Assembly (NCBI GenBank): GCA_024641335.1
Contig: JAHEDG010000011.1
Coordinates: forward strand, 1-44,827
Length of the DNA: 44,827 nt
Source of the DNA: Candidatus Zixiibacteriota bacterium
Lineage (GTDB): Bacteria; Zixibacteria; MSB-5A5; UBA10806
Direction: 5' to 3'
The position numbers and the translations under genes were made by a program. Every line of letters starts with the position of its first letter. The stretch's first letter is position 1. The notes under the pieces were generated by a model that saw only the letters and a list, made by a program, of their open reading frames with translations, made no database searches and was not told where the DNA came from. This document shows, in pieces, positions 34,561-43,317 of this stretch.

Positions 34561-37065
34561 TTACTTTCCGAGCTCATCCCGAACAGCCATCGCTAATTGC
34601 GTTATCCTCAGAGGTTTTTGAACGAGCGCCCCGGCTCCGAGATTCAAAGCCTCATCTATCCTGGTCGACCTGGCAAAACCGGAAATCATAATAGCTTTCT
34701 GGCCTGGATTGATTTCCCTGGCGCGGCGAAACGTCTCGGTTCCGTCTATGCCATGGGGCATAAAAATATCCAGGATCAGTAGATCAAGCGGATTTCCTCT
34801 GATAAAGTCAATGGCTTCCTCGCCGCTGCTGACAGCTGCGGCGGCATATCCCAGTTCCCGCAGCAATTCCAAGATCACATCTCTTTGTATAGGATCGTCA
34901 TCAACCACTAGAACTCGTTGGCCCGCTCCTTGTATTTCGCTAATTTCCGCTTTTTCAGCCTTGACACGAACGACAGGGAAATAGAGGTGAAACGAAGTCC
35001 CTTTACCCTGAACGCTCTGGCAATCGATATAACCGTGATGCTCTTCGATCACGGAATGAACGACGCTTAAGCCCAACCCCGAACCTCTGATCTGTTCAGC
35101 CGTTTTCGTGGAGAAAAAAGGATCATATATTCTGGCTATATTTTCCGGCGGGATGCCTATACCGGTATCCGTTACGGAGAGTTTGATATATTTGCCTTTG
35201 GGTACCCGGGCGCGTTCAGGAGAGAGCTGATCAACATAATAATTCTCGGTTTTAATTGTCAGACGACCAATATCCTCCATCGCTTCACGGGCATTGGAAA
35301 CAAGATTGGTCAGGGCCCGCTGGATCTGAGACGAAGCGCATTTGACCGGGGCCAGTCCTTTATCCAAAACAGTTTCTACGGCTAAAGTCGACGGGAAATC
35401 GTCAAACTGATTTATTACCTGGATTACGATGTTATTGAGATCGAGCGGCTCGGGCATATTGTGCCCTCCCCTGGCCAGAGCTAACAATTGCTGATTGATA
35501 TCGGCCATTCGTTCAGCGGATTTTTCAATTGCCCCCGCGTATTTCTGTACTAATCCGTTCTCGGGAAACAGATCGCGGATAAAATGAGGATAAGCCATTA
35601 TAGGTGCCAAAAGATTATTGAAATCGTGCGCCACCTGCCCGGCTATCTTACCGGCTGTTTCCAGCCTGTGAGCCCGACCGGCGAATTCGAGCAAACGCCG
35701 CGATTCTGAAAGATCCTTGAATATCAATACCGCGCCCACTATCCGGCTATCGCCGCTTCTTATTGGAGCGATACTCTGAGAAATGGTCCGCTCCCTGCCG
35801 TCACGGGAGATCAGGGTCAAATCCTCCTCGCGCGAAACGATCTCGCCGTAGCCGATTACCCGTTGGATAAAATCCGGGGAGATATGTCTGGATTTTGAAT
35901 CGACACAATTGAATATTTCGTTTATATTCTCTCCGACGGCAGTATCCGATAGCCACCCGGTATATATTTCGGCGGCCTTATTCATATACGCGATTTTGCC
36001 GTAGTTATCGATCGATATAACTCCTTCGCTGATAGCGTCAAGAGTAATATCCAGTTTTTCTTTTTCCGAGGCCAAAAGCCCTTCGGCATATTTCATGTCG
36101 GAGATATCATGGATGATTCCCTGATATTCCATCACCTGACCATCGCTATTAAATCTCGGGGACGATGTCAGCAGACAATCGACAGTTCGGCCGTTTTTCC
36201 GGCGAAGTTTCACTTCGAAATTACTGATACGGCCGTTTTTGATACTTTCCCGGATGAACTTGCGCCAGTCGAGATCGGAGGCAAACAGCTTCATGGCTTT
36301 CATACCTGTCATTTCTTCCAAGGAATACTCAAACAACTCCAATCCGGATTGATTCATCATGGTGATTTTGCCGTCAGGCGAGACATTAAAAATGGCATTC
36401 GATGAACCCTCGAACAAAGCCCGATATCTGGCCTCGCTTTCACGCAGATAATTCTCGGCGATTTTACGTTCGCTGATATCTCTTAAAATACCCAATATTC
36501 CGATGCAGCGATTGCGTTCGTCGTATAGAAACGCAGTTTTCAGATCGGCCCAGACTATTGAGTTGTCAATTTTCAGATACTCCAACTCCTGCGCGCTGGA
36601 CCGGAAAAGACTCAGCTGCCCGTCCAATGCCAAAGCCAGTTCCCGATCGATCAGTTTTTGGATTTTTTCCTGTGATTCCGGAGTCAGAGAGCTAAACAGT
36701 ATCCCCGATTTCGCCTCATCCGCGTTATACCCGAGAAGTTCGTAAACCGACGGACTGACATAGGTTATCCGGCGATTTAAGTCCATTATCCAGATTACGT
36801 CATTGACGTTCCGGACCAGGATCTCGCGTTGTCCAAGGCTCCGAAAGAGCGTCTGATCATCGAGTTTCCCGCTGATTGCCGGCCGTGATATAAAGATGTA
36901 ACCAAGAAATACGCAACATAAAATGAAAATAATTATTCCGCTGAAAATAGCGCCCGGATTGGATAACTCAGTGAAATATATCGGTATGAAAAAGCCTGCA
37001 AAAAAAACAGATAAGATCGCCACAAAAAGAAACAGGCTTATAGTGCCACTATCGGTTTTTTTCAT
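34561..37065 (-). CDS. hybrid sensor histidine kinase with three PAS domains and a receiver domain
   Basis: 834 residues. Two membrane helices (about 11-30 and 38-60) have almost no periplasmic part between them. PAS domains follow at about 82-205, 210-330 and 338-455 (ISERKIAE and ISDMKYAE mark PAC ends). His480 in VAHDFNNLLAPI is the phospho-acceptor. The ATPase has NLVSNAREAM and GSGLGLSVVHSV. The C-terminal receiver has Asp766 in LLILDIFMP. It probably senses an intracellular or membrane-related cue. GGGGGAAAG lies directly before the ATG. The single-domain regulator upstream may be a partner. Confidence 0.92.
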   Translation of the reverse strand: MKKTDSGTISLFLFVAILSVFFAGFFIPIYFTELSNPGAIFSGIIIFILCCVFLGYIFISRPAISGKLDDQTLFRSLGQREILVRNVNDVIWIMDLNRRITYVSPSVYELLGYNADEAKSGILFSSLTPESQEKIQKLIDRELALALDGQLSLFRSSAQELEYLKIDNSIVWADLKTAFLYDERNRCIGILGILRDISERKIAENYLRESEARYRALFEGSSNAIFNVSPDGKITMMNQSGLELFEYSLEEMTGMKAMKLFASDLDWRKFIRESIKNGRISNFEVKLRRKNGRTVDCLLTSSPRFNSDGQVMEYQGIIHDISDMKYAEGLLASEKEKLDITLDAISEGVISIDNYGKIAYMNKAAEIYTGWLSDTAVGENINEIFNCVDSKSRHISPDFIQRVIGYGEIVSREEDLTLISRDGRERTISQSIAPIRSGDSRIVGAVLIFKDLSESRRLLEFAGRAHRLETAGKIAGQVAHDFNNLLAPIMAYPHFIRDLFPENGLVQKYAGAIEKSAERMADINQQLLALARGGHNMPEPLDLNNIVIQVINQFDDFPSTLAVETVLDKGLAPVKCASSQIQRALTNLVSNAREAMEDIGRLTIKTENYYVDQLSPERARVPKGKYIKLSVTDTGIGIPPENIARIYDPFFSTKTAEQIRGSGLGLSVVHSVIEEHHGYIDCQSVQGKGTSFHLYFPVVRVKAEKAEISEIQGAGQRVLVVDDDPIQRDVILELLRELGYAAAAVSSGEEAIDFIRGNPLDLLILDIFMPHGIDGTETFRRAREINPGQKAIMISGFARSTRIDEALNLGAGALVQKPLRITQLAMAVRDELGK

Positions 37066-37470
37066 CTTTCCCCCAGGATCCCGGTTGCATTCTGTAGATT
37101 TTTCACGGAACTACAGACAAATCGTAAATTGTTTTTTTGTTCTTATATAAGCCCATTATAATTATCATTCCGAATATCCGGCTCTTTTGCGTTGGCGGCC
37201 GGAGAAATCGGAGAAGGCCTGCGGTACTGATCAAAATATCTATAACTAATTTGACAAACTGTTTTTCAGAAACTATTTTTTGATTACCGATGCACTCGGG
37301 CATTGCTGATATCCACTGAAAGGGTTTTTCTCTATTGCCGTTAATAACTCGCCTGAATACCGATTACGGAAATAATTGCGATAAAATTCGGTTACTCGGC
37401 AGGCAAAAACGCGTCGCGGTAGTTCCCCTCCAGGAAAATAAATCGGCCATGAGGCTGTAATTGCATGAAA
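37066..37470. other. 405-base intergenic region between kinase and response regulator genes
   Basis: No convincing gene is visible. A near-consensus plus-strand promoter lies at 37251-37279 with only antisense or non-coding DNA after it. The remainder is AT-rich leader of the hybrid kinase gene and 3' flank of the regulator gene. Confidence 0.5.
37251..37279 (+). promoter_or_regulatory. orphan near-consensus promoter
   Basis: TTGACA (37251-37256), a 17-base spacer, then TATTTT (37274-37279). Transcription would run through 190 non-coding bases and then antisense to the response regulator gene, so it may make a small or antisense RNA. Confidence 0.4.
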
Positions 37471-37872
37471 TTAATTTATGTCCACGGCCTCGCTTTCCGC
37501 TTTTTCGAGCGCGTTTTTGATCTTTTCCACCATCAGATCGACTTTGAATGGTTTATAAACGAATTCGTTAACCCCGGCCAGCTTGTCTTTTATCCGAGTC
37601 TTTTTCAAGTTTACTCCCGACATAAGAATAATCGGAATGCGAGAATCGATTTTTCTTATTTTCCGAGCCAAACTCAAACCGTCATCCGTAGGCAGGCCGA
37701 GATCTATCAGGCTCAGATGAATTCTGGTTTTATCGAGCTTTATGAGCGCTGCCTCGCTGTCGCCGGCCACAACCGGTTTATGCTCGAGCGATTTTACAAT
37801 ATCGACTAATAGATCGCGGATAGACTTTTCGTCCTCCACTATTAGTATATTTCTCTTTGACGATTTAGACAT
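37471..37872 (-). CDS. single-domain response regulator (CheY-like)
   Basis: 133 residues, a receiver domain only. It has E13 and D14 in LIVEDEKS, phospho-acceptor Asp57 in LSLIDLGLP, the switch residue in LMSGVN and Lys in FVYKPFKVD. There is no output domain, so it acts through protein contacts, perhaps in a phosphorelay with the hybrid kinase encoded next on the strand. A charged C-terminal helix follows the domain. Confidence 0.9.
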   Translation of the reverse strand: MSKSSKRNILIVEDEKSIRDLLVDIVKSLEHKPVVAGDSEAALIKLDKTRIHLSLIDLGLPTDDGLSLARKIRKIDSRIPIILMSGVNLKKTRIKDKLAGVNEFVYKPFKVDLMVEKIKNALEKAESEAVDIN

Positions 37873-38132
37873 TCAGCCCCGCCTGAATCGTTTTTCAATT
37901 AGCTTACCGCGGTTCGGTTTTTTCGCGGCAACGTTCTAAATATAACGCCGCGATAACGATAGTCAGATTTTTCTCTGTCTGAATTCGTATCGCAAAAGCC
38001 GATTCCGCCCGCATCACCCATCACGTTATGAAAAAAATAAAGAAGGGCTGAATTGTCAAGAAGTATCTTTTACTATAAAGACCACTATATGGACAGAATA
38101 CTGCATGTTTCCATCGTAATTATCGGGCGATC

Positions 38133-39308
38133 TTATCCTCGCAGTACAACCGCGATTCCCTGGCCGCCTTCAACCGGAATAGAAACCGCCCCGTATTGAG
38201 CGTCGCGACGGTTCATCTCATAGACCAGAGTCAACGCCATACGAGCTCCGGAAGCCGCCATTGGGTGCCCAAAGGCTATCGCCCCGCCATTGACGTTCAC
38301 CTTTTCCCGGTTCAGATTCATCTCTTTTTCGCAAACCAGGTACTGGGCGGCGAAACCCTCATGAATTTCCAGCAGATCCAGATCGCCGATCTCTATCCCG
38401 GATTCTTTTACTGCGTTACCCAACGCGGCTACCGCCCCCATAGCCACCTGGTCGGGATCTACCCCCGCTATTCCAAAAGAAGCCAGTCGCGCTCTGGGCC
38501 GCAATCCAAGCTGGCCGGCTTTCTCGGCCGACATTATTATCAGAACCGCGGCGCCGTCAGCCAGACTCGACGAGTTGCCCAAAGTTATTCCGCCATCATG
38601 TCTGATTGCCGGTTTCATTTTGATCAGTTCCCTGATAGAAATTTCCCTGACATAATCATCCAGCCAGGTAGCCACTTCATTGCCTCGGCTATCTTTCAGC
38701 ACCACAGAAATAGTTTCTTCTTTCAGAATTCCCATATTGCGGGCGTTTACCGCCGCCTGGTACGAGCGTAACGCGTATTCATCCTGTTCTATGCGGCCGA
38801 TATTGAATTTTCGAGCCATCTTCTCAACTGCCGTCGCCAGGGTCATTCCGTTGTACGAATCCCTGACGACCATATCCAAAAGATCCTCGATCATGGAATT
38901 TCCATAATAAGACATTCCTCGAGCGCCCCTGATTACGTGCGGCGTCTGGGACATATTCTCTATTCCTCCGACCAGGCAGATATCCGCTTCCCCCAACTGA
39001 ATCGTCCTGGCGCCCTGAATAAGGGCCAGCAGTCCCGAACCGCTGATCATATTGACGGTAACAGCCGGAACTGAAAACGGGATACCGGCCTTTAAGGCCA
39101 CATGTCTGGCGGCGTAATGAGAATCAGCCGATGTTTGAAGAGCGTTGCCGAGAATCACCTGATCGATCTGATCTCCTCTGAGACCGCAGCGCTCAATAGC
39201 TCCCCTGGCCGCGATGGCTCCGAGATCATTGGCGATAACATCGTTAAAGGAACCGCACAGTCCTCCAAATGGCGTCCTGGCCCCGTCGATTATGACAACT
39301 TCCTTCAG
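38133..39308 (-). CDS. thiolase-family protein lacking both catalytic cysteines, CTG start
   Basis: An apparent start at 39158 would remove 50 residues of the thiolase N-terminus. The frame continues upstream as KEVVIIDGARTPFGGLCGSF to a CTG at 39306-39308, preceded by GGGAGG; a stop lies just upstream, so CTG is the only start that keeps this end. The product has 391 residues and its numbering falls in step with Zoogloea thiolase. His348 (AFGHPMAASG) is kept and 316 is His in HEGFAAQ. Position 89 is Ser (VNMISGSGL) instead of the acylated Cys, and 378 is Pro (SIPVEGGQG) instead of Cys. Normal Claisen or thiolysis chemistry is therefore unlikely. Confidence 0.88.
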   Translation of the reverse strand: MKEVVIIDGARTPFGGLCGSFNDVIANDLGAIAARGAIERCGLRGDQIDQVILGNALQTSADSHYAARHVALKAGIPFSVPAVTVNMISGSGLLALIQGARTIQLGEADICLVGGIENMSQTPHVIRGARGMSYYGNSMIEDLLDMVVRDSYNGMTLATAVEKMARKFNIGRIEQDEYALRSYQAAVNARNMGILKEETISVVLKDSRGNEVATWLDDYVREISIRELIKMKPAIRHDGGITLGNSSSLADGAAVLIIMSAEKAGQLGLRPRARLASFGIAGVDPDQVAMGAVAALGNAVKESGIEIGDLDLLEIHEGFAAQYLVCEKEMNLNREKVNVNGGAIAFGHPMAASGARMALTLVYEMNRRDAQYGAVSIPVEGGQGIAVVLRG

Positions 39309-39331
39309 CCTGCCTCCCGATCGCGGTTCAT
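39305..39331 (-). promoter_or_regulatory. eight-codon upstream ORF ending on the thiolase CTG start
   Basis: ATG at 39329-39331 opens MNRDREAG and its TGA (39305-39307) overlaps the CTG start by two bases. The GGGAGG used by the CTG lies inside it. It could couple re-initiation at the rare start codon, or be chance. Confidence 0.3.
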
Positions 39332-39400
39332 ATCAAAACTCTATTCACAATAACCCGGCTGCCCGGCGGTAATTCCCCGTAATATTCACAGCCGTTGTTG

Positions 39401-39429
39401 ATATTACGCGATAACAGGAACATCGGCAA
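39401..39429 (-). promoter_or_regulatory. candidate promoter for thiolase-like gene
   Basis: TTGCCG (39424-39429), a 17-base spacer, then TAATAT (39401-39406) on the minus strand, giving a leader of about 86 bases. Confidence 0.4.
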
Positions 39430-39483
39430 GAGAATTTCCCCGATTCGGGATAGCCTCATGGAACAGAAAAACAGTTATTGCTA

Positions 39484-39512
39484 TTGACTTGAGGGACCGC
39501 TGTCGGTAGTTT
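39484..39512 (+). promoter_or_regulatory. promoter for mazG, probably leaderless
   Basis: TTGACT (39484-39489), a 17-base spacer, then TAGTTT (39507-39512). Seven bases separate the -10 box from the mazG ATG and no ribosome site is present. Confidence 0.5.
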
Positions 39513-39519
39513 TCCTCTC

Positions 39520-40290
39520 ATGAAAAATTTCGAGAAACTTGTGGAGATAATGGCTACACTGCGAGGTCCCGGCGGATGCCCATGGGATAGAGAACAGGAC
39601 CATGAATCATTGAAGCCATATCTGATCGAGGAAGCCTACGAGGTTATCTCGGCGATCGAAGAGGGAAATGACGAACAGCTTGCCGAAGAATTAGGTGACC
39701 TGTTGTCGCAGGTAGTGATGCACGCCCAATTGGCCAGGGAACGAAAAGCCTTCGATATAGAGACTGTCGCCGGGAAAATCGCCCTCAAGCTGACAGTCCG
39801 TCACCCGCATGTCTTCGGCGATAAGCGGGATCTCACATCGCGGGAAGTCCTGCACAACTGGGAAAAAATCAAACATGAAAATGCCGAAAACCGAGACTAC
39901 TCGGTATTGCAGGGTGTGCCTGTTTCGCTTCCGGCCCTGCTCAAGGCGTTTCGGGTACAGGAGAAAGTCGGTCGTTACGGCTTCGACTGGCCCCGAACCG
40001 AAGATGTAATCCTCAAGATCAGAGAGGAAATTGCCGAGTTCGAAGAGGCTCTGGAATCAGGTGAAAAACAGAAACAACATGACGAATTCGGCGATTTGCT
40101 TTTTTCTCTGGTGAATCTGGGACGGCATGTCGGTTTGCAGGCGGAGGAGGCTCTCAACGGCTCGATACGAAAATTCACCGCCCGATTCCAGTATGTCGAG
40201 GATAGACTCCGGGAAAAAGGACGAAGCCTGGCCGATTCCAATCTCGAGGAGATGGACATTCTATGGAATGAGGCCAAGAAACAGAAGTGA
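39520..40290 (+). CDS. mazG: nucleoside triphosphate pyrophosphohydrolase MazG
   Basis: 256 residues with two MazG domains. The first has GGCPWDREQDHESLKPYLIE, EEAYEVISAIE and ELGDLLSQVVMHAQ, the metal-binding EExxE...ExxD pattern. The second repeats it (EEIAEFEEAL, DEFGDLLFSLVNLGRH). LQGVPVSLPALLKAFRVQEK links them. It hydrolyses non-canonical or excess NTPs to NMP and pyrophosphate. It is divergent from the thiolase-like gene and ends before a strong terminator. Confidence 0.96.
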   Translation: MKNFEKLVEIMATLRGPGGCPWDREQDHESLKPYLIEEAYEVISAIEEGNDEQLAEELGDLLSQVVMHAQLARERKAFDIETVAGKIALKLTVRHPHVFGDKRDLTSREVLHNWEKIKHENAENRDYSVLQGVPVSLPALLKAFRVQEKVGRYGFDWPRTEDVILKIREEIAEFEEALESGEKQKQHDEFGDLLFSLVNLGRHVGLQAEEALNGSIRKFTARFQYVEDRLREKGRSLADSNLEEMDILWNEAKKQK

Positions 40291-40313
40291 CGATTAGAAT
40301 CGCTCAAAAAGAA

Positions 40314-40348
40314 AATGGCGGGGATTTTGCCCCCGCCATTCTTATTTT
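40314..40348. terminator. bidirectional intrinsic terminator between mazG and ompA-like gene
   Basis: A perfect 10-base stem AATGGCGGGG / CCCCGCCATT (40314-40323 and 40331-40340) has a seven-base loop. The plus strand continues with CTTATTTT. The minus strand continues with TTTCTTTTT, so it can end both convergent transcripts. Confidence 0.85.
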
Positions 40349-40364
40349 CCTCAAGACCGATTTA

Positions 40365-41864
40365 CTATTGCTGCGGAACCGGTTCTATCTCAACCCGACG
40401 GTTTTTCTGTCTGCCTTCGGGCGTGGCGTTATCTCCAATGAAGTATTTCGGATCCTCGCCATATCCATGAACAGTCATCCTATCGGCCGCGATCCCTTTA
40501 TCCCGAATGTAGAGCATCACAGCTTCGGCTCTTTTGGTCGAGAGTTTCAGATTTCCGCGAGCCGACCCTAAAGCATCGGTGTAACCATTGACCTCGATCT
40601 TGAGATTCGGATAGGCGTTCATCGATTCGACCACGTCGTCGAGTATCTTACGGGCCGGAGCGTCCGGCTGGAATGATCCGGCGGCGTACTGGATATTCAG
40701 AATTATTTTTTCCACTAACGGTTTGGCTTTGGGACATCCCAACTCATCCACCTGCACACCCTCGGCGGTTTCGGGACATTTATCTATACCGTCGGCTACT
40801 CCGTCTCTATCGCCGTCGAGAGCGATACCGTTCTCGTCGACAATCGCTCCGCGCGGCGAATTCATCTCCTGATCCTTGAAATCCGGAACGCCATCTCCAT
40901 CGGTATCCAGCGGACAGCCTCTTTCGTCGACTGTGACATCAAGAGGAGTATCTGGACATTGGTCGATACCGTCATAAACACCATCCTGGTCGGTATCCAG
41001 AGGACAGCCGATAATATCGACAAAAGCGCCGGCCGGAGTATTATCACAAGCGTCGATACCGTCGAAAACAGTGTCGCCATCGGAATCCCTGGGGCAACCA
41101 TACTCATCGACCAGCGCTCCTTTGGGAGTATCCGGACACTGATCGAATTTGTCAGAGATCCCATCCTTATCGCTGTCGGGAGTTCCGGTGATGAAGTAGG
41201 TAAGTCCGATAGACGGCTCCAAGTATCCGCCGAACGGCCTGGTTTTGAAATCGGTCCAGTCGACCGCTCCGTAATATCCGGGCAGATCGTCGGCCGAAAT
41301 ACTTGCCAGATCGTAGGTCAGTTTTCCCTGCAGATCCAGAGAGAACCTGTCGCCCAGCCAGAAATTGATCCCGGCGCCGACTTTTCCTCCCAGATCCTTG
41401 AAACTATAGGTAGTGCCGGTGGTTTGACGTTCCAGAGTCCACATGTCTATTCCAAGACCGGCCAGCAGATACGGCTGAACATTTCCCTGGGTCAGGAAAT
41501 AGTACTGCCCCTCCAGGCTGAACCTGATCCCGGTCATTTTCACGCTGGCGTTGTCGGCTTTGTTTAGCTTGAAGGTCTGATCGCTGGCAGCGGTAGTGTC
41601 GTCATAGGTAATATTGTAAGCTCCGGAGAGATTGATCACAAAGCTCCTATTGAAACCGTACTTGATATGAGGACTGATATTCCAGCCCATCATGAAATTC
41701 TCGAAGCTGCCATTATAATTGAATTCGGAACCTTTAAACATCGGAGCGATAACCGGCCCTCGAATTCCAGCTCCGAGCCGCTTACTCCATTCGACCGCCT
41801 TTGAAGTTCCTGTCCAACCCAAGATCACTATCAAAAAACCGATAAGAGCTTCCCTGCTTTTCAA
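40365..41864 (-). CDS. OmpA-family outer membrane protein with thrombospondin type 3 repeats
   Basis: 499 residues from a TTG start with AGGAGG upstream. A signal peptide (about 1-23) precedes a beta-barrel (about 25-225, alternating strands such as YYFLTQGNVQPYLLAGLGID). Next come about five calcium-binding TSP3-type repeats of the form DSDGDTVFDGIDACDNTP (about 228-385). The C-terminal peptidoglycan-binding OmpA domain has VNGYTDALGSARGNLKLSTK followed by RAEAV. It anchors the outer membrane to the cell wall. It follows trxA by 16 bases and ends at the strong terminator. Confidence 0.94.
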   Translation of the reverse strand: MKSREALIGFLIVILGWTGTSKAVEWSKRLGAGIRGPVIAPMFKGSEFNYNGSFENFMMGWNISPHIKYGFNRSFVINLSGAYNITYDDTTAASDQTFKLNKADNASVKMTGIRFSLEGQYYFLTQGNVQPYLLAGLGIDMWTLERQTTGTTYSFKDLGGKVGAGINFWLGDRFSLDLQGKLTYDLASISADDLPGYYGAVDWTDFKTRPFGGYLEPSIGLTYFITGTPDSDKDGISDKFDQCPDTPKGALVDEYGCPRDSDGDTVFDGIDACDNTPAGAFVDIIGCPLDTDQDGVYDGIDQCPDTPLDVTVDERGCPLDTDGDGVPDFKDQEMNSPRGAIVDENGIALDGDRDGVADGIDKCPETAEGVQVDELGCPKAKPLVEKIILNIQYAAGSFQPDAPARKILDDVVESMNAYPNLKIEVNGYTDALGSARGNLKLSTKRAEAVMLYIRDKGIAADRMTVHGYGEDPKYFIGDNATPEGRQKNRRVEIEPVPQQ

Positions 41865-41880
41865 AATCCCTCCTTTATGT

Positions 41881-42216
41881 TCAATTTACAGATCCAATGA
41901 TCGATTCAATCTCTCCCAAAATTTTATCTTTCGGCGTGATTCCGAGAAACCTGCCGCGCTCCTGACCGTCCGAGAAAAGCACCAATGCCGGAAGACTTCT
42001 GATACCGAGCCCGGCCGGAACCTGAGGATTGGTATCCACGTCGATCTTCGCCACAACAAGTCTTCCCTCATAATCCCTGGCGATCTCATCCATCAACGGC
42101 GCAATCGCCTTACATGGACCGCACCACTCGGCCCAAAAATCTACAATCACGGGATACTCTGATCTTAAAACAAACTCTTTAAAGTTCGAATCTTCTACTT
42201 CAATCGGTTTACCCAA
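41881..42216 (-). CDS. trxA: thioredoxin
   Basis: 111 residues. WCGPCK is the redox-active site, with FWAEWCGPCKAIAPLMDEIA around it. KIDVDTNP and the cis-proline region SLPALVLF follow. It is cytoplasmic, with no signal peptide. Translation starts at TTG 42216 with AGGAG seven bases upstream. It is the first gene of a trxA-ompA transcript. Confidence 0.94.
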   Translation of the reverse strand: MGKPIEVEDSNFKEFVLRSEYPVIVDFWAEWCGPCKAIAPLMDEIARDYEGRLVVAKIDVDTNPQVPAGLGIRSLPALVLFSDGQERGRFLGITPKDKILGEIESIIGSVN

Positions 42217-42253
42217 AACAACGCTCCTGGAACAACCCAGAAAAACTAAAGAA

Positions 42254-42283
42254 ATTATATGCCTATGCCACCCGATATGGCAA
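42254..42283 (-). promoter_or_regulatory. promoter for trxA-ompA operon
   Basis: TTGCCA (42278-42283), an 18-base spacer, then a perfect TATAAT (42254-42259) on the minus strand. The leader is about 30 bases. Confidence 0.6.
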
Positions 42284-42317
42284 GACGTTTTTCTATATAA
42301 ATTGTCGGTAACTCTCC

Positions 42318-42330
42318 GCTAATTATTAGC
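42318..42330. repeat. 13-base palindrome upstream of trxA promoter
   Basis: GCTAATTATTAGC is a perfect inverted repeat with a one-base centre, 35 bases upstream of the trxA -35 box and 37 bases after the tolC stop. It could be an operator or part of a weak terminator; no T-run follows it. Confidence 0.3.
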
Positions 42331-42366
42331 TTAATTCGGGAGGTGGAAACCTGCTTTCGAAAGAGC

Positions 42367-43317
42367 TCATTTCAGCTCGGGATAATATCCCGTCGCCCCC
42401 TTGAGATCAAGTCGAGCCGAGGCCAACCTGTAATATGCCGAATTCAGGCCTATTTGAGCCTTTGATCGCTCCACTTCCAGGTCCAGCAGATCGGATATTC
42501 CTAAAAGTCCTTCCCAGTAACGGGCTTCGGCTATGGCTAAACCTTTATCGGCCAACGTCAACCGCTGATTCGACAGAGTCAGCTCCTCGGTAGCTGCTTC
42601 TATGGCGATCTCGGAAGTTTCAATCGACATCCTAATATCTGTCAGCAAATCATCCATCAGGTTCCTGATCTTGTCGGTCTCCAGACGAGCCTGTCTGATC
42701 TTGCTTTTGCGTTCCCCTCCGTCGAACAAAAGCCAGTTGAGTGACACTCCCGCGCTCCAGGAATCCTCCAGTTTATCGATATCCGGCTGGTAGCCGTTCT
42801 GCCAATCATACCTGCCTGTAAGGCCCAGAACCGGATAGAAAGCGCTCTTATTCATTTTGATCGCCTCCATACCGGCTTGGAGACTCTTTTCGAGTTTCAT
42901 GAACAATAATTGATTGTCCGGTATTATCCCTATGGAATCGGGGGCGGCTATCTCGAAATCCGCCAGTTCGCCCACTGGAAGGAATTCATGATCATAGCTC
43001 CACCCGATAATTTTTTTCAATGCCGAAATCGCCTGCTTATAATCGGTCCGGGAGGCGATTTCCTGGCTTCGGAATTCCGCTTCGAGAATCCTTGCTCTGA
43101 CCAGATCATACTCACCGGCCAAACCTTCTCCGACGCGAGCTTCGACAATCTGCAGTTTTTCACCGGCCCTCTTGACATTATCCCTCTGAATATCGAGAAT
43201 ATCTCTGGCCAGCAATACTGATAGAAAACTCCTGGTAACTTGATTATAAATAAAGTACCTGTACTCTTCCCGTTCGAGCGCGGCTTTCTCCGCTCCTGCC
43301 TGTGAAGCTCTTATCGT
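42367..43317 (-). CDS. TolC-like outer membrane efflux protein, C-terminal part after a frameshift
   Basis: This frame continues the TolC-like protein whose N-terminus is encoded at 43311-43679. Reading the shifted frame from ACG at 43315-43317 gives ATIRASQAGAEKAALERE and then YRYFIYNQVTRSFLSV, joining smoothly to LLARDILDIQRDNVKRAGE. It lacks its own signal peptide; the first plausible internal start is TTG at 43213-43215. The long helices (AGEKLQIVEARVGEGLAGEY, MSIETSEIAIEAATEELTLS) and the second repeat (WLLFDGGERKSKIRQARLE) are typical of TolC-family channels. It is probably non-functional unless the shift is a sequence error. Confidence 0.85.
   Translation of the reverse strand, partial: TIRASQAGAEKAALEREEYRYFIYNQVTRSFLSVLLARDILDIQRDNVKRAGEKLQIVEARVGEGLAGEYDLVRARILEAEFRSQEIASRTDYKQAISALKKIIGWSYDHEFLPVGELADFEIAAPDSIGIIPDNQLLFMKLEKSLQAGMEAIKMNKSAFYPVLGLTGRYDWQNGYQPDIDKLEDSWSAGVSLNWLLFDGGERKSKIRQARLETDKIRNLMDDLLTDIRMSIETSEIAIEAATEELTLSNQRLTLADKGLAIAEARYWEGLLGISDLLDLEVERSKAQIGLNSAYYRLASARLDLKGATGYYPELK

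Noticed and set aside
37103-37303. 66-codon minus-strand frame upstream of the hybrid kinase.
   Set aside because: No ribosome site, unusual composition and no recognisable motif; it fills the kinase leader by chance.
39158-39308. Truncated thiolase starting at GTG 39158.
   Set aside because: The upstream 50 codons are in frame and match the thiolase N-terminus, with a ribosome site before CTG.
34526-42364. Palindrome-bearing 12-mer TCTTTCGAAAGC just after the stop codons of the hybrid kinase and the tolC-like gene.
   Set aside because: Repeated 12-mers are common by chance in 45 kb, and no other gene end carries it.
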